From positions 1 to 64,000 of the forward strand of contig JAFNAV010000006.1 in the NCBI GenBank assembly GCA_017860345.1: 64,000 nucleotides of DNA. The letters run 5' to 3'. The notes under the pieces are model-generated. The model was not told where the DNA came from. It saw nothing but the letters and a program-made list of their open reading frames with translations, and did not search any database. This document shows positions 45,076-54,113 of the stretch, piece after piece. A program made the position numbers and the translations under genes. The DNA is from Bacteroidota bacterium (GTDB lineage: Bacteria; Bacteroidota; Bacteroidia; Bacteroidales; Paludibacteraceae). How positions within the stretch are numbered: position 1 is the stretch's first letter; every line of letters begins with the position of its first letter.

Positions 45076-46476
45076 TTAATGCGATTCAAGGAAAGAGGTT
45101 AAATCATTGAACTTTTTGTTTTTAGTCCCAAAAAATGGTTTGTACATCAGCATTTTGTTTAAAGCGTCTTTCCAGTTTTGTGTTTCAATATCTGGTTGAA
45201 CCATTTTTTGCAAAGCAGCAAATGCTTTGTCGCGAGGTGCAGCCAAACGGATAAACTGATCGTATTTCATGTACTCAGCCTGAGAGTAAGGCTGTTGCAA
45301 CTGTAGTTTTTCGGCCATCGTAACTAACTCGTAGTCTTTTATCTTTACATCCCGTAGTATTTCATCATCAAACTTTTGGTAAAACATATCTAAAGTGAAT
45401 TTTTCGCCATCCATGGTGAAAATTTCGTGATAGAGCAGCAGTGCATTATTTCTTTTATCGCCTTTGAAATTATCGATACAGAAAGTTAATACATCAATAT
45501 TCCGGCTTGCGATGGCTATTTGGTATATACTGTCGAGCGCAGCTGTTTTTAGCGAATTTTCAGGAAAGCCTGAAATAAAGTTCTTAAAACTCACCCAATC
45601 TCCGGTTTTTACATTTTCCTGAAACTGCGTTTTCTCAAATAATCCAAAAGCTTTCTCGGTAAGCTTGTTTTTCGGATACGTATCGATGAACTTTTTGTAG
45701 GAAGCTGATTTATTTGTTCTGGCAACTTCGTCGAAGGCGAGTTCATAGATTCGTTCCCGGGCTAAGGGCACTTCTTCTGCTTTGGTGTAAGTATCGATAA
45801 AATTTTGATATACACTAATTTTATCCTGAATCTTTGCTTGAGCAAAAGCCAGTGCGTTTCGTTTGCCTGTTGCTTCGGTTATTTGAGCTGCACCGTTGTA
45901 TTTTTCAATAAAATAATCGTACGATGCCACCGAGTTAGTATCGCAGGCAAATTTATAGGCCTCGGAGTTGCGTTTCGCAATAATTTCGTTGATGTGAGCG
46001 GCAGGTGCTTTCAGGTAGTAGCTTAGATATTTATTGTAGGCATTTATGGTATTCTGTTCCAAAGCATCATTTTTGGCTAACAGACAGATTGTGTCCGACG
46101 CACTTTGCAGTATATTGGCATCGATAGGTATTTTGCTCAGTTTTTTAAGCTCTTTGGGTTCGGTTACTGTATTAAAAATACGAATTGATTTCTGGATATA
46201 ATTATAGGCTTTTCCTGCATTGTAGTCCTTAAATTTTCTCTGCATATAAAGATATGCGGCATTGTAATTCAGTTCAATATCAGTACTGTCTTTTACAAGC
46301 GATTTTTGCAGTTTTTCTTCGGCTTTAGCGTATTCTCCTTTCTGAATTGATTTTACGATAGAGTTTTGACCTGCTAATTCGGCTATTGCTTTAAAGAAAG
46401 AACCCTGAGCCATTAACCCGGAAAACAAGAATAAAAGACACAGGGCTAATGCTGTTTTTACTATACTAGTTTTCAT
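45076..46476 (-). CDS. Exported helical-repeat protein of unknown function
   Basis: A 466-residue protein that I do not recognise as a named family. The signal peptide is MKTSIVKTALALCLLFLFSG followed by LMAQ. The rest is almost all helical, with TPR/Sel1-like pieces (KGEYAKAEEKLQKSL, ELNYNAAYLYMQRKFKDYNA) and several 'YxxFIDTYPKNKLTEKAF'-like repeats about 30-50 residues apart, resembling outer-membrane TPR proteins. It probably works in the periplasm as a protein-binding scaffold. It stands alone between two terminators. Confidence 0.7.
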   Translation of the reverse strand: MKTSIVKTALALCLLFLFSGLMAQGSFFKAIAELAGQNSIVKSIQKGEYAKAEEKLQKSLVKDSTDIELNYNAAYLYMQRKFKDYNAGKAYNYIQKSIRIFNTVTEPKELKKLSKIPIDANILQSASDTICLLAKNDALEQNTINAYNKYLSYYLKAPAAHINEIIAKRNSEAYKFACDTNSVASYDYFIEKYNGAAQITEATGKRNALAFAQAKIQDKISVYQNFIDTYTKAEEVPLARERIYELAFDEVARTNKSASYKKFIDTYPKNKLTEKAFGLFEKTQFQENVKTGDWVSFKNFISGFPENSLKTAALDSIYQIAIASRNIDVLTFCIDNFKGDKRNNALLLYHEIFTMDGEKFTLDMFYQKFDDEILRDVKIKDYELVTMAEKLQLQQPYSQAEYMKYDQFIRLAAPRDKAFAALQKMVQPDIETQNWKDALNKMLMYKPFFGTKNKKFNDLTSFLESH

Positions 46477-46639
46477 AAAACTAAGTTTTTTATTTTATCA
46501 TAAAATATGGAGCTAAATTACACTTTTTTTATTAAAATATCATTTTTGTAAGCAATTTTTTTAATCAGAGCTGTTTTTTGTAAGCAGGTAAAGATCTGGA
46601 TTTATTTCCAGTTTTTAAGGCTCTACAGCATAAAAACAC

Positions 46640-46669
46640 AAAACGCTGATGTTTAGACACCAGCGTTTT
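46640..46669 (-). terminator. Terminator of the amino acid permease gene
   Basis: AAAACGCTG (46640-46648) and CAGCGTTTT (46661-46669) form the stem, followed on the minus strand by a T-rich stretch. Confidence 0.85.
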
Positions 46670-46702
46670 CAGTAGAATTAATTAAATGTGAACTTTGCTT
46701 TA

Positions 46703-48163
46703 TTAGCCATTTTGATTACGTTGCTGACGGGCTTTACTGTGTTTTATACCGTAGGTAAAATATATTACAAAGCCAATAGCCATCCAGACTAAAAGCCTTA
46801 TCCATGTATCGAAAGGCAGCGACGCCATTTCGACAATACAAATAAGTGCTCCCATGATTGGTACAAAAGGTACCCACGGGGTACGAAACGTTCTTGGGGC
46901 GTCAGGTTCCGACTTGCGAAGTATTATAATGCCGATACTTACTATTACAAACGCCAAAAGTGTACCTATGGAAACCAACTCACCTAATAAGCCTATTGGA
47001 AATAACCCTGCTACAATGCCAGCAACAGTGCCGGTGACAATTGTGGTTACGTGTGGAGTTTTAAATTTTGGATGAATTTTAGCAAAACTTTTCCATAGCA
47101 GCCCGTCGTGAGCCATGATGTAGAAAACGCGGGATTGTCCCATGAGCAATACCAAAACTACAGAACTTAATCCGGCTATGGCGCCAATTTCGATGATGGG
47201 AGTGAGCCAGTTAAGCGAAGGGCCGAATTTGTCGATGGCTGCAGATATGGGAGCCGGGACGTTCAACTCTTTATAATTTACAATTCCTGTTAGCACAAGA
47301 CTTACCGCTATATATAAAATGGTACATACTGCCAACGAAACCAGGATGCCGATAGGCATATCCCGTTTAGGATTAACGGCTTCCTGAGAAGCTGTGGAAA
47401 CGGCATCAAAACCAATATAGGCGAAAAAAACAACGCCAGCCGCCGTAAGTATGCCGGTAAAGCCGAAATGCTGAAATTGTCCGGTATTTTCAGGAATAAA
47501 CGGATGCCAGTTTGCAGTATCGATATACGAAACTCCAAAACCAATAAATAACAGAATAACAACTACTTTTACAATAACAATAATGTTGTTGAATTTGGCC
47601 GATTCTTTGATACCAACAACAAGGAGGGAAGTAAGAACAGCTACAATAAACATAGCCGGAAAATTGATGATAGCTCCTGATACATGAAGTCCGTTTGTGT
47701 CGTAAATAAAAGGGCTTTGACTTATTTTTTCAGGAATATGTATGCCAAAATAGTTCAAAAAACTTACCACATAGCCGCTCCATCCTACAGCCACAGTGGC
47801 CGAACCGAATAGGTATTCAAGAATAAGATCCCAACCTATTATCCAGGCGATAAATTCGCCCATGGTGGCATATCCATAGGTATATGCGCTTCCCGAAATG
47901 GGTATCATGGAGGCAAACTCGGCATAACACAAACCTGCAAACATACAGCCAATAGCCGATATGGCAAACGATATGGATACAGCCGGCCCGGCATATATGG
48001 CTGCAGCCGAACCTGTTAGAACAAAGATTCCCGCTCCTATAACACAACCGATGCCCAGCAGTACAAGGTTCATGGCTGTCAGGTGTCGCTTGAGCGAGTT
48101 CTGATTTTTGGCCTCAATTTCAAGTTCGGCTAATGTTTTTTTGATAAATAAGTTTTTAATCAT
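46703..48163 (-). CDS. APC-family amino acid permease
   Basis: A 486-residue inner-membrane transporter of the cationic-amino-acid type (YfnA/CAT-like). The N-terminus NSLKRHLTAMNLVLLGIGCV leads into IGAGIFVLTGSAAA, the substrate-binding unwound helix, and later FFAYIGFDAVSTASQEAVNP is diagnostic of the group. Twelve hydrophobic segments are predicted and the C-terminus is short and basic. The amino acid is not predictable. Single gene with a long leader. Confidence 0.92.
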   Translation of the reverse strand: MIKNLFIKKTLAELEIEAKNQNSLKRHLTAMNLVLLGIGCVIGAGIFVLTGSAAAIYAGPAVSISFAISAIGCMFAGLCYAEFASMIPISGSAYTYGYATMGEFIAWIIGWDLILEYLFGSATVAVGWSGYVVSFLNYFGIHIPEKISQSPFIYDTNGLHVSGAIINFPAMFIVAVLTSLLVVGIKESAKFNNIIVIVKVVVILLFIGFGVSYIDTANWHPFIPENTGQFQHFGFTGILTAAGVVFFAYIGFDAVSTASQEAVNPKRDMPIGILVSLAVCTILYIAVSLVLTGIVNYKELNVPAPISAAIDKFGPSLNWLTPIIEIGAIAGLSSVVLVLLMGQSRVFYIMAHDGLLWKSFAKIHPKFKTPHVTTIVTGTVAGIVAGLFPIGLLGELVSIGTLLAFVIVSIGIIILRKSEPDAPRTFRTPWVPFVPIMGALICIVEMASLPFDTWIRLLVWMAIGFVIYFTYGIKHSKARQQRNQNG

Positions 48164-48681
48164 AACGTTCTTAATCCTACTTTTTTTTGGTATAAAAATA
48201 TTGTGTCAAATTGAATACTTTTTTTTAAGCCACATGCCATAAATGTATGTTTTGCCGGTTTTATAATTTCTCTAATGGTGAAAAACTCTTTTCTACTTTA
48301 ATGGTGTGTTTGATTAAATAATGCACAAAAATACAAAAAATAAGTTTGATTTTGTCAGTCTAATGCCTCGGATTCTGATTTTTTTGATTTTGATTTCCCG
48401 TTTTTTTTCGGACTATAAGCTCGAAGGATTATTTTTTTTTGCTTTGTTGAGTGATTTCTAAGGTTAAATAGTGTTAACATTTATTTTAAGTAAAATAATA
48501 TTAATTCACTTAAATAAATATGTGTTTGGTTATTAGTAATTTATATGTTGTTGTGTAGAAAATAATATCCAAAAATCGCTTTTTAGTGTGGTGCAAAATA
48601 ATTGCGAAAAAAGAATAAGAATTGATTTTTTTGTATTTCCTTTGCACCGTTTTTTTGAGCTTAAAAATTCAAAAATAGTTT
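48164..48681. other. Divergent intergenic region, permease and nuo operon
   Basis: About 520 A+T-rich bases. On the minus strand TATTTTTG (48333-48326) is a possible -7 box for the permease, giving a leader of about 155 nt. For the nuo operon I see only a weak TTCCTTTG at 48637-48644. There is no convincing small gene, RNA or repeat. Confidence 0.5.
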
Positions 48682-49035
48682 ATGAGCAATTTATCACTGT
48701 TTTTAGCAGTTTTTCTCACAGGTATTGTCCTTGTGGTAGCCGGACTTGGTTTGGCTTTACTACTTTCACCAAAGTCATTCAATCCTCAGAAAGGGGAACC
48801 TTACGAATGCGGAATTCCCACCCATGGTACTTCATGGATGCAGTTTAAGGCCGGTTATTATCTTTATGCCATTTTGTATTTAATGTTCGATGTGGAAGCT
48901 ATTTTTCTGTTTCCATGGGCAACTATTGTGCGCGATCTTGGTATGAATGGATTGGTGAGTATTTTATTTTTCTTGTTAATTCTGTCGTTGGGTTTGGCCT
49001 ACGCATGGAGAAAAGGAGTGTTGAAATGGAAGTAA
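48682..49035 (+). CDS. nuoA: NADH-quinone oxidoreductase subunit A
   Basis: A 117-residue membrane subunit with three helices. [30 protein letters not shown] and [12 protein letters not shown] (quoted in parts: residues ~37-66 and ~69-80) are the family core, including the conserved Cys-bearing loop and the acidic TM2. First gene of the nuo operon; its last 10 bp overlap nuoB. Confidence 0.95.
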   Translation: MSNLSLFLAVFLTGIVLVVAGLGLALLLSPKSFNPQKGEPYECGIPTHGTSWMQFKAGYYLYAILYLMFDVEAIFLFPWATIVRDLGMNGLVSILFFLLILSLGLAYAWRKGVLKWK

Positions 49036-49586
49036 AGAATATACATATTAAGGGTATTCCCAACGAAGAATTTAATGATAACGAATATCTTGAAAAATAC
49101 GTTGAGGAACTGAAAGCCAACGGAGTAAATGTGGTATTGAGTACGCTGGATGATATGATTAACTGGGGACGTTCAAACTCAATATGGCCGCTTATTTTTG
49201 CAACCAGTTGCTGCGGTATCGAGTTTATGTCGGCGGCCTCGGCACATCACGATATTTCGCGTTTTGGCATGGAGGTGACCCGGAATAGTCCGAGGCAGGC
49301 CGATTTGATGGTTGTGGCCGGAACTATTGTTCATAAAATGGCACCATTGCTTAAGCGTGTGTACGATCAAATGGCTGAGCCCAAGTATGTACTGGCCATG
49401 GGTGGTTGTGCTATATCGGGTGGCCCGTTTGTGGACTCATACCACGTGGTGAAGGGAGTTGATGAAATTTTTCCGGTTGATGTATATGTTCCCGGTTGCC
49501 CTCCCAGGCCCGAATCGCTTTTTTATGGCTTGATGCAGCTGCAACGAAAAATTAAGGTGGAGCAATTCCTGAAACCAAATAAATAA
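49026..49586 (+). CDS. nuoB: NADH-quinone oxidoreductase subunit B
   Basis: A 186-residue peripheral subunit that holds the N2 4Fe-4S cluster next to the quinone site. Ligands are the adjacent Cys pair in [11 protein letters not shown], the Cys in [11 protein letters not shown], and [10 protein letters not shown]. The frame is open further upstream into nuoA; I start at ATG 49026 because an AGGAG site lies 8-10 nt before it and the protein then matches the family. Confidence 0.95.
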   Translation: MEVKNIHIKGIPNEEFNDNEYLEKYVEELKANGVNVVLSTLDDMINWGRSNSIWPLIFATSCCGIEFMSAASAHHDISRFGMEVTRNSPRQADLMVVAGTIVHKMAPLLKRVYDQMAEPKYVLAMGGCAISGGPFVDSYHVVKGVDEIFPVDVYVPGCPPRPESLFYGLMQLQRKIKVEQFLKPNK

Positions 49587-49628
49587 AAATCAAAAATAAC
49601 GTTTACAGAAAAACAGGTACAAGTACCG

Positions 49629-51260
49629 ATGGAAAAGATTAAACAAATAGTATTAGATACGGTGAAAGAGGCCGTTTTTGACGAGCAGGAGAGGCTGATT
49701 GTCACTGTCAGTCCCAAAGAGCTTCATCCCTTGATAAAAAGGCTTAAAGAGAACAACGATTTACCTTTTGATTTTCTGGTTTACCTGATTGGAACTGATG
49801 ATGGTGAACAGCTTACCGTTACTTACCTTATTTCTTCTTCAAAAAATCCTTCTGTAGAGATCATTCTCAAAACAGCTACAGCCGACCGCGAAAACCCTCT
49901 CCTGTATTCTGTTACCGATTTATACGAAACTGCGCACTTCAACGAACGCGAGATATATGCTTTGCTGGGTATCCGTTTTATCAACAACCCGGATATGAGA
50001 CGCTTTTTACTTAGCGACGAATGGGTGGGCTTTCCGCTACGTAAAGACTATAATGCCAATCCGGCTCTTAACCCGATTTCTGTAGAAAGTCGCGATATTG
50101 TTGACCTTGCTCCCCGGATTATGGAAACAGAAAACGGAGAGCTGGTTGAAGAAATTGTCAAAATATTTGAAGATGATGATTATATTATCAACATCGGCCC
50201 GCAACATCCGTCAACTCACGGTGTTATGCACTTTCGTACAGCACTCGATGGCGAAATTGTAAAAAAAATAGATATACACAGCGGTTATATTCATCGGGGA
50301 ATTGAGAAATTGAGCGAAAGTCTTACTTACCCGCAGATTCTGCATTTTACCGACAGGCTTGATTATTTGTCGGCCAATATAAACCGTCATGCGCTTTGTA
50401 TGTGCGTAGAAAAAGCTGCCGGAATAGAAGTACCTGAAAGGGCGCAGTACATCCGTACTATTATGGATGAGATGAACCGTATTGACTCACATTTGCTGGC
50501 CTGGTCGGCTCAAACCAACGACCTGGGAGCTACTACAGCTTTTATTTACGGCATGCGCGAACGGGAAATTATTCTGGATATTTTTGAAAAAACCTGTGGA
50601 GGACGTCTTATTATCAATCAGAATGTAATAGGCGGAGTGATGTTTGATATTTATGCTGATTTTCAGAAAGATGTAAAAGCTTTTATACCTTACATGCGCG
50701 AAAAGCTGAAAGAGTATGACCGGTTTTTCTCTCACAATGTTATAGCGCTTGGCAGGATGGTATACATTGGCAATTTGAGTAAAGATGATGCCATCAGTTA
50801 TGCGGTGACAGGACCCGCCGGTCGTGCATCGGGCTGGTCGTGCGATGTGCGTAAACATCATCCTTATGCGCTTTATGGTCAAGTTGATTTTAAGGAAATT
50901 GTACGATTTCAGGGCGACTCTTATGCCCGTTATCTCAACAGGCTTGACGAAATAGAGGAGTCGTTGCATATTATTGAACAACTGATAGATAATATACCTG
51001 ATGGCGATTTTTGCGCTAAAACCAAAGCGATAATTAAGTTGCCCGAAGGTGAGTTTTATCAGCATGTAGAAGCTTCCAAAGGTGTTTTTGGAGTGTATAT
51101 TGAAAGCCGGGGCGACAAAACACCCTACAGGCTTAAATTCAGATCGCCATCTATGGCATTGGTATCGGTGATGCCACTGATATGCCGTGGCGAAAAAATT
51201 TCGGATTTTATAGGTATTGGTGGTTCTATGGATTATGTAATTCCTGATATCGACAGGTAA
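49629..51260 (+). CDS. nuoCD: Fused NADH-quinone oxidoreductase subunits C and D
   Basis: A 543-residue fusion. Residues ~1-155 are NuoC (30 kDa type; LYETAHFNEREIYALLGIRF, LRKDYNANP). Residues ~165-543 are NuoD (49 kDa type; IINIGPQHPSTHGVMHFRTA, IHRGIEKLSESLTYPQ, quinone-site DRLDYLS). The C-terminus PLICRGEKISDFIGIGGSMD and VIPDIDR is complete. Fusion of C and D also occurs in enterobacteria. It carries the Q-module with NuoB and NuoI. Confidence 0.95.
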   Translation: MEKIKQIVLDTVKEAVFDEQERLIVTVSPKELHPLIKRLKENNDLPFDFLVYLIGTDDGEQLTVTYLISSSKNPSVEIILKTATADRENPLLYSVTDLYETAHFNEREIYALLGIRFINNPDMRRFLLSDEWVGFPLRKDYNANPALNPISVESRDIVDLAPRIMETENGELVEEIVKIFEDDDYIINIGPQHPSTHGVMHFRTALDGEIVKKIDIHSGYIHRGIEKLSESLTYPQILHFTDRLDYLSANINRHALCMCVEKAAGIEVPERAQYIRTIMDEMNRIDSHLLAWSAQTNDLGATTAFIYGMREREIILDIFEKTCGGRLIINQNVIGGVMFDIYADFQKDVKAFIPYMREKLKEYDRFFSHNVIALGRMVYIGNLSKDDAISYAVTGPAGRASGWSCDVRKHHPYALYGQVDFKEIVRFQGDSYARYLNRLDEIEESLHIIEQLIDNIPDGDFCAKTKAIIKLPEGEFYQHVEASKGVFGVYIESRGDKTPYRLKFRSPSMALVSVMPLICRGEKISDFIGIGGSMDYVIPDIDR

Positions 51261-51323
51261 GCGTATGTTTGATTACTACTTTGCCATTTAAAAATGAAAA
51301 TATACCATTGATAAATCAGATAT

Positions 51324-52439
51324 ATGATTTTAAATTATTCGCAACCATTGGAATTGTCGAAACTTACGAGTTGGATTGACACTGCATTGCAATCGGCCTT
51401 GCCCGGTTTTTGGGTCTTGTTTATTGAACTATTGCTGGTGGGTATAGCCTTGCTGGCTGCATATGCGGTTATTGCTATAATTCTGATATATGTTGAGCGT
51501 AAAGTAACTGCGTTTTTTCAGGCGCGTGTAGGGCCTAACCGTGTAGGAAAGTATGGCATTTTTCAAACCATAGCCGATGTACTTAAGATATTAATCAAAG
51601 AGATAATTCAAATCAACAGGGTTGATAAGTTCCTTTTTTTTACAGCGCCATTTTTTATGGTTGTGGCCTCGATGCTCACATTTGGGGTTATTCCGTTCGG
51701 ACAGGGGCTACAGGCAATTGATTTTAATATCGGTGTGTTGTATGTAACTGCTGTTTCGTCGCTGGGTATTATTGGGGTGCTGCTGGCCGGGTGGTCGAGC
51801 AACAACAAGTATTCTATGATTGGAGCCATGCGTAGTGGAGCTCAGTTTGTAAGTTATGAATTATCGGCAGGGTTTGCTCTGATGACTATGGTGGTGCTTT
51901 CGGGCACTATGCAACTGGGTGAGATGGTGGAAACGCAGCGATATTGCTGGAATATTTTTAACGGACATCTTGCGTCGTTGGTGGCTTTTGTAATTTATCT
52001 GATTTCGGGGCATGCCGAAACCAATCGTGGCCCGTTTGACTTACCCGAAGCAGAATCGGAGCTTACAGCCGGATACCATACAGAATATTCGGGTTTGCAG
52101 TTCGGGTTCTTTTATCTGGCTGAATATCTGAATATGTTTATCATAGCTGCTATAGCTGCTACTGTTTTTTTGGGAGGATGGATGCCCGTTCAGATTTGGG
52201 GATGGGATGCCTTTAATCAATTGATGTGGTATATTCCGTCATATGTTTGGTTTTTTGGCAAAGTAGGTGTACTGATATTTTTTAGCTTATGGGTACGTTG
52301 GTCTTTCCCCAGGTTACGTATCGATCAGCTGCTTAATCTGGAATGGAAGTACCTGCTGCCTATCAATTTGGTGAATATACTAATCATGGTACTGATTGTA
52401 CTTTCAGGGCTTACGCTCACCGATATATTCGGGAAGTAA
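51324..52439 (+). CDS. nuoH: NADH-quinone oxidoreductase subunit H
   Basis: A 371-residue membrane subunit with eight predicted helices. [20 protein letters not shown] and [20 protein letters not shown] are the signatures of the quinone-pocket subunit; the acidic loop follows directly. It joins the peripheral and membrane arms. 63 bp after nuoCD. Confidence 0.96.
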   Translation: MILNYSQPLELSKLTSWIDTALQSALPGFWVLFIELLLVGIALLAAYAVIAIILIYVERKVTAFFQARVGPNRVGKYGIFQTIADVLKILIKEIIQINRVDKFLFFTAPFFMVVASMLTFGVIPFGQGLQAIDFNIGVLYVTAVSSLGIIGVLLAGWSSNNKYSMIGAMRSGAQFVSYELSAGFALMTMVVLSGTMQLGEMVETQRYCWNIFNGHLASLVAFVIYLISGHAETNRGPFDLPEAESELTAGYHTEYSGLQFGFFYLAEYLNMFIIAAIAATVFLGGWMPVQIWGWDAFNQLMWYIPSYVWFFGKVGVLIFFSLWVRWSFPRLRIDQLLNLEWKYLLPINLVNILIMVLIVLSGLTLTDIFGK

Positions 52440-52506
52440 GCAAACCGGTTGTTGTTTTATCGATTCAAAATATAGTTTACGAGATTTTTTTAAGATATAA
52501 AAACAA

Positions 52507-52995
52507 ATGAGAAGTTTTCCGCAATATTTTTCCGACTTATTCGGGGGCATCAGGTCGTTGCTTACAGGCTTATCGGTTACATGGATGGAGTTGTGGACGA
52601 AAAAGGTTACGCAGCAGTATCCCGAAAACCGCAAGACTTTGGTCATATCTGATAGATTCAGAGCTGAGCTTAGCATGCCTCACGATGATAATAATGAGCA
52701 TGCCTGTACTGCTTGTGGTATTTGTCAGATGAACTGCCCGAATGGTACTATCAGGGTGATTTCACGTACTTTAGAAACTGACGATGGCAAAAAGAAACGT
52801 GAACTCGACAGATATATTTACGATTTGGGTACGTGCACGTTTTGTAACTTATGTGTTATCAGTTGTCCTTCCGATGCTATTAAGTTTACAAATAATTTTG
52901 AAAATGCCACTTTTACCAGAAGTAAACTTGTGCAGCAGTTGAACAAGGAGGGGTCGAAACTGAGAGCTAAAAAGCCTGTTGCAAAAGCAGAGTAG
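52507..52995 (+). CDS. nuoI: NADH-quinone oxidoreductase subunit I
   Basis: A 162-residue subunit with two 4Fe-4S clusters (N6a, N6b): CTACGICQMNCPNGTI and CTFCNLCVISCPSDAI. An N-terminal amphipathic region (SLLTGLSVTWMELWTKKVT) binds the membrane. It passes electrons to NuoB. The C-terminus has a short basic tail. In complexes without NuoEFG this subunit is the likely entry point for electrons from ferredoxin or a similar donor. Confidence 0.95.
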   Translation: MRSFPQYFSDLFGGIRSLLTGLSVTWMELWTKKVTQQYPENRKTLVISDRFRAELSMPHDDNNEHACTACGICQMNCPNGTIRVISRTLETDDGKKKRELDRYIYDLGTCTFCNLCVISCPSDAIKFTNNFENATFTRSKLVQQLNKEGSKLRAKKPVAKAE

Positions 52996-53049
52996 GGGGG
53001 AGACGTTTTAAAAATTAAGAATTAAGAAAAATCAGAATATAAGATTTTT

Positions 53050-53553
53050 ATGGCTGAACAAATTATATTTTACATACTTGCGGCAATTATAGCTGTATTC
53101 TCAGTGATGGCTGTTACCTCTACGCGACTAATACGTTCTGCGCTTTATCTGCTTTTCGTGTTATTGGCCACCGCCGGACTTTATTTGTTGCTGGGCTATC
53201 ATTATTTATTTGCGGTGCAAACGGCTGTGTACGCAGGAGGCATTATGGTGTTGTTCATTTTTGCGATACTGCTCACGCAAAAGCCCGGCGAGAGAATTAC
53301 TCCCGAACCGCTGAAGCAGCGTGTGCTTGCTATTGTTTTGTCGGTAGCAGGGATAGCGTTCTGCGGACATATTGTTTATTATAACTTCAACAGGGTTTAC
53401 AGCTTTGTGAAAGAGGCTGAGTTGCCCACCAAACAATTGGGGATGACACTGATGGGAACTGAAAAGTTTCAGTACCTGTTGCCGTTTGAGTCAATCAGTA
53501 TTCTTTTGCTGGCTTGTATTGTAGGTGCTATTATGATTGCCCGTAAGAGATAG
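53050..53553 (+). CDS. nuoJ: NADH-quinone oxidoreductase subunit J
   Basis: A 167-residue membrane subunit with five helices. LLLGYHYLFAVQTAVYAGGIMVLFIFAIL (residues ~45-75) is the conserved TM3 with its pi-bulge, and SISILLLACIVGAIMIARK ends the protein. Part of the proton-pumping arm. It is followed by 167 bp containing heptad repeats before nuoK, a larger gap than elsewhere in the operon. Confidence 0.94.
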   Translation: MAEQIIFYILAAIIAVFSVMAVTSTRLIRSALYLLFVLLATAGLYLLLGYHYLFAVQTAVYAGGIMVLFIFAILLTQKPGERITPEPLKQRVLAIVLSVAGIAFCGHIVYYNFNRVYSFVKEAELPTKQLGMTLMGTEKFQYLLPFESISILLLACIVGAIMIARKR

Positions 53554-53565
53554 GGGATTTTTGAG

Positions 53566-53593
53566 AATTAATAATTAATAATTAATAATTAAT
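53566..53593. repeat. AATTAAT heptad repeat in the nuo operon
   Basis: Four perfect tandem copies of AATTAAT, then AA. This is the same heptad as on both sides of the S23 gene at 30 kb. It lies between nuoJ and nuoK. Confidence 0.88.
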
Positions 53594-53720
53594 AAATACG
53601 GTGGATTTTGGAATTGTTAAAATATGTTTGTTTGACTTTTTGATAGATGTTTTTTGATGATTTATCATTCTGATATACATTGAGATAATTATAAACAATC
53701 ATCCATTCAACTTTAAATAT

Positions 53721-54083
53721 ATGGGTTCGATTTTAGAAAATTTTACGTCGGGAATAATTCCTATGGAGGCCTACATTTTTGTAAGCTTTATTATGTTTTT
53801 TTCGGGCATTTATGGTTTCCTCTCGCGTAAGAGCTTGCTGATGGTGCTTATATCTATTGAATTGATTCTCAATTCGGCGGATATAAATTTTGCTGTTTTC
53901 AACAGGTATTTGTATCCTGAACATTTCGAGGGTTTTTTCTTTGCCATGTTCACTATAGCCATTTCGGCCTGCGAAACTGCTGTGGCCATCGCCATTGTTA
54001 TTAATATATACCGAAATCTGAATAATGTAGAAGTGGATAGTCTGGATGAACTGAAAGAACCGGAAGCTTCTGATGAAAAATGA
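53721..54083 (+). CDS. nuoK: NADH-quinone oxidoreductase subunit K
   Basis: A 120-residue, three-helix membrane subunit. The two key acidic residues are in LMVLISIELILNSADINFAV (TM2 Glu) and FFAMFTIAISACETAVAIAI (TM3 Glu). The C-terminus has a longer acidic tail (DSLDELKEPEASDEK) than many NuoK. 167 bp after nuoJ, 30 bp before nuoL. Confidence 0.94.
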   Translation: MGSILENFTSGIIPMEAYIFVSFIMFFSGIYGFLSRKSLLMVLISIELILNSADINFAVFNRYLYPEHFEGFFFAMFTIAISACETAVAIAIVINIYRNLNNVEVDSLDELKEPEASDEK

Positions 54084-54113
54084 TTAAATTATACTGATCT
54101 AATTTAAAAAACA

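Noticed and set aside
48915-49025. Upstream extension of nuoB into nuoA
   Set aside because: An AGGAG site is placed correctly for the ATG at 49026, and the extension is only the shifted reading of nuoA.
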